A stretch of 64,000 bases of DNA from Actinomucor elegans (Eukaryota; Mucoromycota; Mucoromycetes; Mucorales; Mucoraceae): contig JAMSLZ010000007.1 in NCBI GenBank assembly GCA_026027325.1, positions 930,001-994,000 on the forward strand, written 5' to 3'. Position 1 is the stretch's first letter. Each line of letters starts with the position of its first letter. This document shows, one piece after another, positions 61,318 to 64,000 of the stretch. The position numbers and the translations under genes are program-made. The notes below the pieces were generated by a model, which was given only the letters and a program-made list of their open reading frames with translations, did no database searches and was not told where the DNA came from.

Positions 61318-64000
61318 TTATTTTTGCTTCTTTTGAGACTTCTTCTTTCCCTTTCGTGCAGTCGTTGGCTCACCGTTAATGTATTGCAAAACTTGATCAA
61401 TTGGGAGCTCACCGCGAGGAACTTCAGCTGCAGCTTGCGCAGTGGTATTAGAAGTAGCAGGTGTAGATACAGGGACAGGTTTGTTGGCCATTGCTTGCTC
61501 TTCGCGAGCACGTTGAGCGACAATAACAGCGTTAGTAGTTAATTCCTTGAGCCATAAATCGCTATCCTTGGTACGAGGGTCCTCGGCGCCAAGCTATATA
61601 AGAGTAAATATATTTAGTTTTCTTTAATAAAACATAACCATTTAACGCGCTTACCTTCTTATCAAAGACATCAAATGCGATTCTTTCGGCTGATAAAGCC
61701 TTGGGGAAATTGCCCTCAAGAGTGTATGCTTTGGCGAGAACATGATAACCAGTGGCAGTAATGACGTGGTCCTTACCCAAGATATCTTCTTGTGTAGCGC
61801 AAGCTCTCTCAAAGAACTTGGTACTAGTAGGATAATCGCGAAGGGATTGGAGCATGACACCAGCATTGTTCTGTATGAAACTCAAATATAAGTTGGGTGT
61901 TATCTAGATAAACTTTTTAAATAGGCACTTACATCGGCAGTAGCAGAGTCGGGATGGCCGGGGCCAACAAGAAGGTCCCAATAGTACAAAGCATGATGAA
62001 TATAACGAAGAGCAAGCTTGGTACGACCTGCAGCATGTTCAAATAGACCAAGATTCAACTATTAAAAAGAAGCGCTGTTAATTTCATTTTTAAGCCAAGT
62101 AATAAAAAAGATAGTTACATAATGATGGATGGTTTCAGGATGATCAATACCACAAGTTCTTTCAGCAGAAATAACGGCCTTGCGTTGAAGATCCAAAGCA
62201 GACTCACGGTCTTCGCTGTGGTGGTAGATCATAGCCAAAGTAGCATAACACTTACTGGTCTCGGGATGCAAGAAACCATAAGTTTGCTCATGCAAAGCCA
62301 AGGATTCCAATAAAAGTTCAAGACCCAATTGTCTATGGCCTTGAGCAATGCTCATCTTACCAGCTTCAAAAGTCTCCTCAGCAAAGACACTTCTAGAAGA
62401 GGCTTGCTTGACAGTAGGCATCAAGTTGAAGATATCCTCAGGAATAAAAGTAGTAGTACGTCTAGCGGGACGCTTAGAGGCCTCTTGATGGTTATGTTTT
62501 TTGGACTTCTTACCACGAGCATGAGATTGCTCTTGCTTCTTACGATCGATAGCGGCCTGGTGGGCGGCATCTTCTGCAGCAAAAGCAGCGCGTTCTTCCT
62601 CAGTATAAGCTTCAGTGCGGTAATCTCTGGCGCTAATTTGAACACCTACACGCAAACAAAGCTCACGAAGAGCAGGAAGGAAGTTGAGCTGTTCAATAGC
62701 ATCATCCTCGAGCTTGTAACGGAAACGAAGAAGAACTTGCTGAGAAACGAGCGCCTTTAAAGTGACAGGAGTCAGTTGAGCCCATTCGAAATCGTTTCTG
62801 TTAGCACCCTCAGGCAAAACAGGTAAAGGCTTAGCATTAAATGAAACACCGAGTAAACAGTTGAAGAAGTGAGAGACACAAAGGCTAGTTTCTTCAGTGG
62901 TACATTTAGCAAGATATTTGCGAAGGAGACGCTTGGAGGCACGGATGATCATTTCTTGAATGACAAGCTTGTGAACGTGCTCAATACGTTTATCTTTGCT
63001 AAGAGAGATCAACTCGGCAAGTTTACCGAGGTAACGCATGTTAATACCGCGACGGTGCATAGCCTTTGTAAGAGCATCACCATCTAAAGGAGAGATAGTA
63101 TAAGAAGCGAAATCGAGAACAATGCTTGGGACAATTTCATCAATCAAAAACTTGGAAGCTTCGCGAATGACCTGTTCTTCTTGTTTGGTTTGCTCGTTTC
63201 CAGGTTGCTTAGCACCAGTGAATACATCAGTGTTGAAATAGAGCTTAAATTCATTGACATCGATCTTGATATCTTCTTCAGTTTCTTCAGCAGTAGCAGT
63301 AACAGCCTTATCTTCACCTTCAGCAGGCTTTTCTTCGGCAGACTTCTCTTCAACAGGCTTGTTTTCAACAGCAGCAGGCTTAGCATCGTCTCTTTCCTTC
63401 TTGATTTGCTCAGTCTTGGCCTTCACCCATTGTCTAAACTTGTGCTCCCAGAATAAACTCATCAACTCAGGTCTCAATAAGGTCATCTTGTGAGGATAAG
63501 CTGGTTTACCGTCCTTTTCAACACATTCGTTCTCTTGGAACTCAATATCAACAGGACTCAATCTGTAAAGATCCAACATGTAGCGACGACCATCGGCGCC
63601 AAGCAAACCCTTTGTCTCTTGAGAGGTGTACAACTTGGATTCAGCGCCCTTTTCGTCAATAACAGTATGTTCAGCCAAATGAAGTGACTTGGCTATATCA
63701 TTACCAATAGACTCGTGGAAGGTAGCATCAGAAGAGATTTGTGCGCCATTATCTACAGAACCATAGATGATGGAGTTTTCATCTTGACGGCGGAAGATGC
63801 CAGGCACAATACTTTGGGCAACGATACGAACGCCCTTATAATCAACAATAACACTGGCCAATGTGTACAAGCCGTCAGCATCAATGCTGTTCAAGATCTT
63901 GACACCTTCAAGGTCCTTACCAGTAGCGACATGAGCAGCTTCATCACCGCCAAGCGAATCAAAGGTACCACGACCATCATTGCCTTTACTGAAGAAGATG
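61318..64000 (-). CDS. CLU1: Clustered mitochondria protein Clu1 (3' part)
   Basis: Partial: the 5' end lies beyond the right edge. Clu1/CLUH is a large cytosolic RNA-binding protein that keeps mitochondria distributed and copurifies with eIF3 in yeast (Tif31). Four exons remain (64000-62119, 62058-61933, 61870-61655, 61593-61318), about 832 residues. The CLU domain gives SLGGDEAAHVATGKDLEGVK, then VIVDYKGVRIVAQSIVPGIF. A charged spacer (PVEEKSAEEKPAEGEDKAV) follows. Then comes a central CLU domain region with ISLSKDKRIEHVHKLVIQEM and SLCVSHFFNCLLG, and a lysine/histidine-rich stretch. Last are tetratricopeptide repeats with the kinesin-light-chain pattern (LALHEQTYGFLHPETSKCYA, ERTCGIDHPETIHHYLNL, DLLVGPGHPDSATADNNAGV, ATQEDILGKDHVITATGYHV). 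It ends in a Lys-rich RKGKKKSQKKQK. Identification is secure. Confidence 0.95.

Overview
The window is nuclear DNA of a filamentous early-diverging fungus, most likely Mucoromycota and probably Mucorales. This is inferred from the AT-rich sequence, many short (about 45-85 nt) GT-AG introns often with CTRAY-like branch points, pyrimidine-rich leaders before start codons, and the gene set: velvet factor, Lys1 of the alpha-aminoadipate lysine pathway, Mcr1, Dop1, Clu1 and an Msn2/4-like zinc-finger factor. I cannot name the species. No rRNA, tRNA, CRISPR or bacterial-type operon was seen.

Layout. 0.4-5.5 kb: mitochondrial NADH-cytochrome b5 reductase (minus) and a nine-exon velvet regulator (plus). 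5.5-10 kb: repeat-rich, no confident gene. 10-13 kb: an SRF/Mcm1-type MADS-box factor convergent with an MFSD1-like transporter. 13-17.3 kb: gene-poor. 17.3-20 kb: RAD1 (9-1-1 clamp subunit) and LYS1 in tandem. 20-22.8 kb: gene-poor. 22.8-24.6 kb: secreted GH20 beta-N-acetylhexosaminidase (minus). 27-32 kb: an unknown charged protein, histidyl-tRNA synthetase (minus) and, divergent from it, the pre-rRNA endonuclease NOB1. 32.9-42 kb: DOP1 (13 exons, about 1948 aa) followed closely by an LMBD1 membrane protein. 42.7-45.8 kb: an Msn2/4-like C2H2 factor and a bHLH factor. 45.8-53.1 kb: a 7-kb gene-poor block with degenerate repeats. 53.1-57.7 kb (minus): an F-BAR/RhoGAP protein and a SAM plus HMG-box factor. 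57.7-61.3 kb: a repeat cluster. 61.3-64 kb (minus): 3' part of CLU1, continuing past the right edge.

The genes do not form one pathway. They are housekeeping genes (DNA checkpoint, lysine synthesis, tRNA charging, 18S rRNA maturation, Golgi/endosome traffic, mitochondrial distribution) mixed with five transcription factors. The gene-poor stretches share a diverged dispersed repeat with a recognisable core, and they hold two related decayed blocks 44 kb apart. Long pure A/T runs recur, several directly after a splice-donor-like GTAAAA. Exon limits were set by hand from splice signals, reading frame and family similarity. A shift of a base or two is possible near homopolymers.
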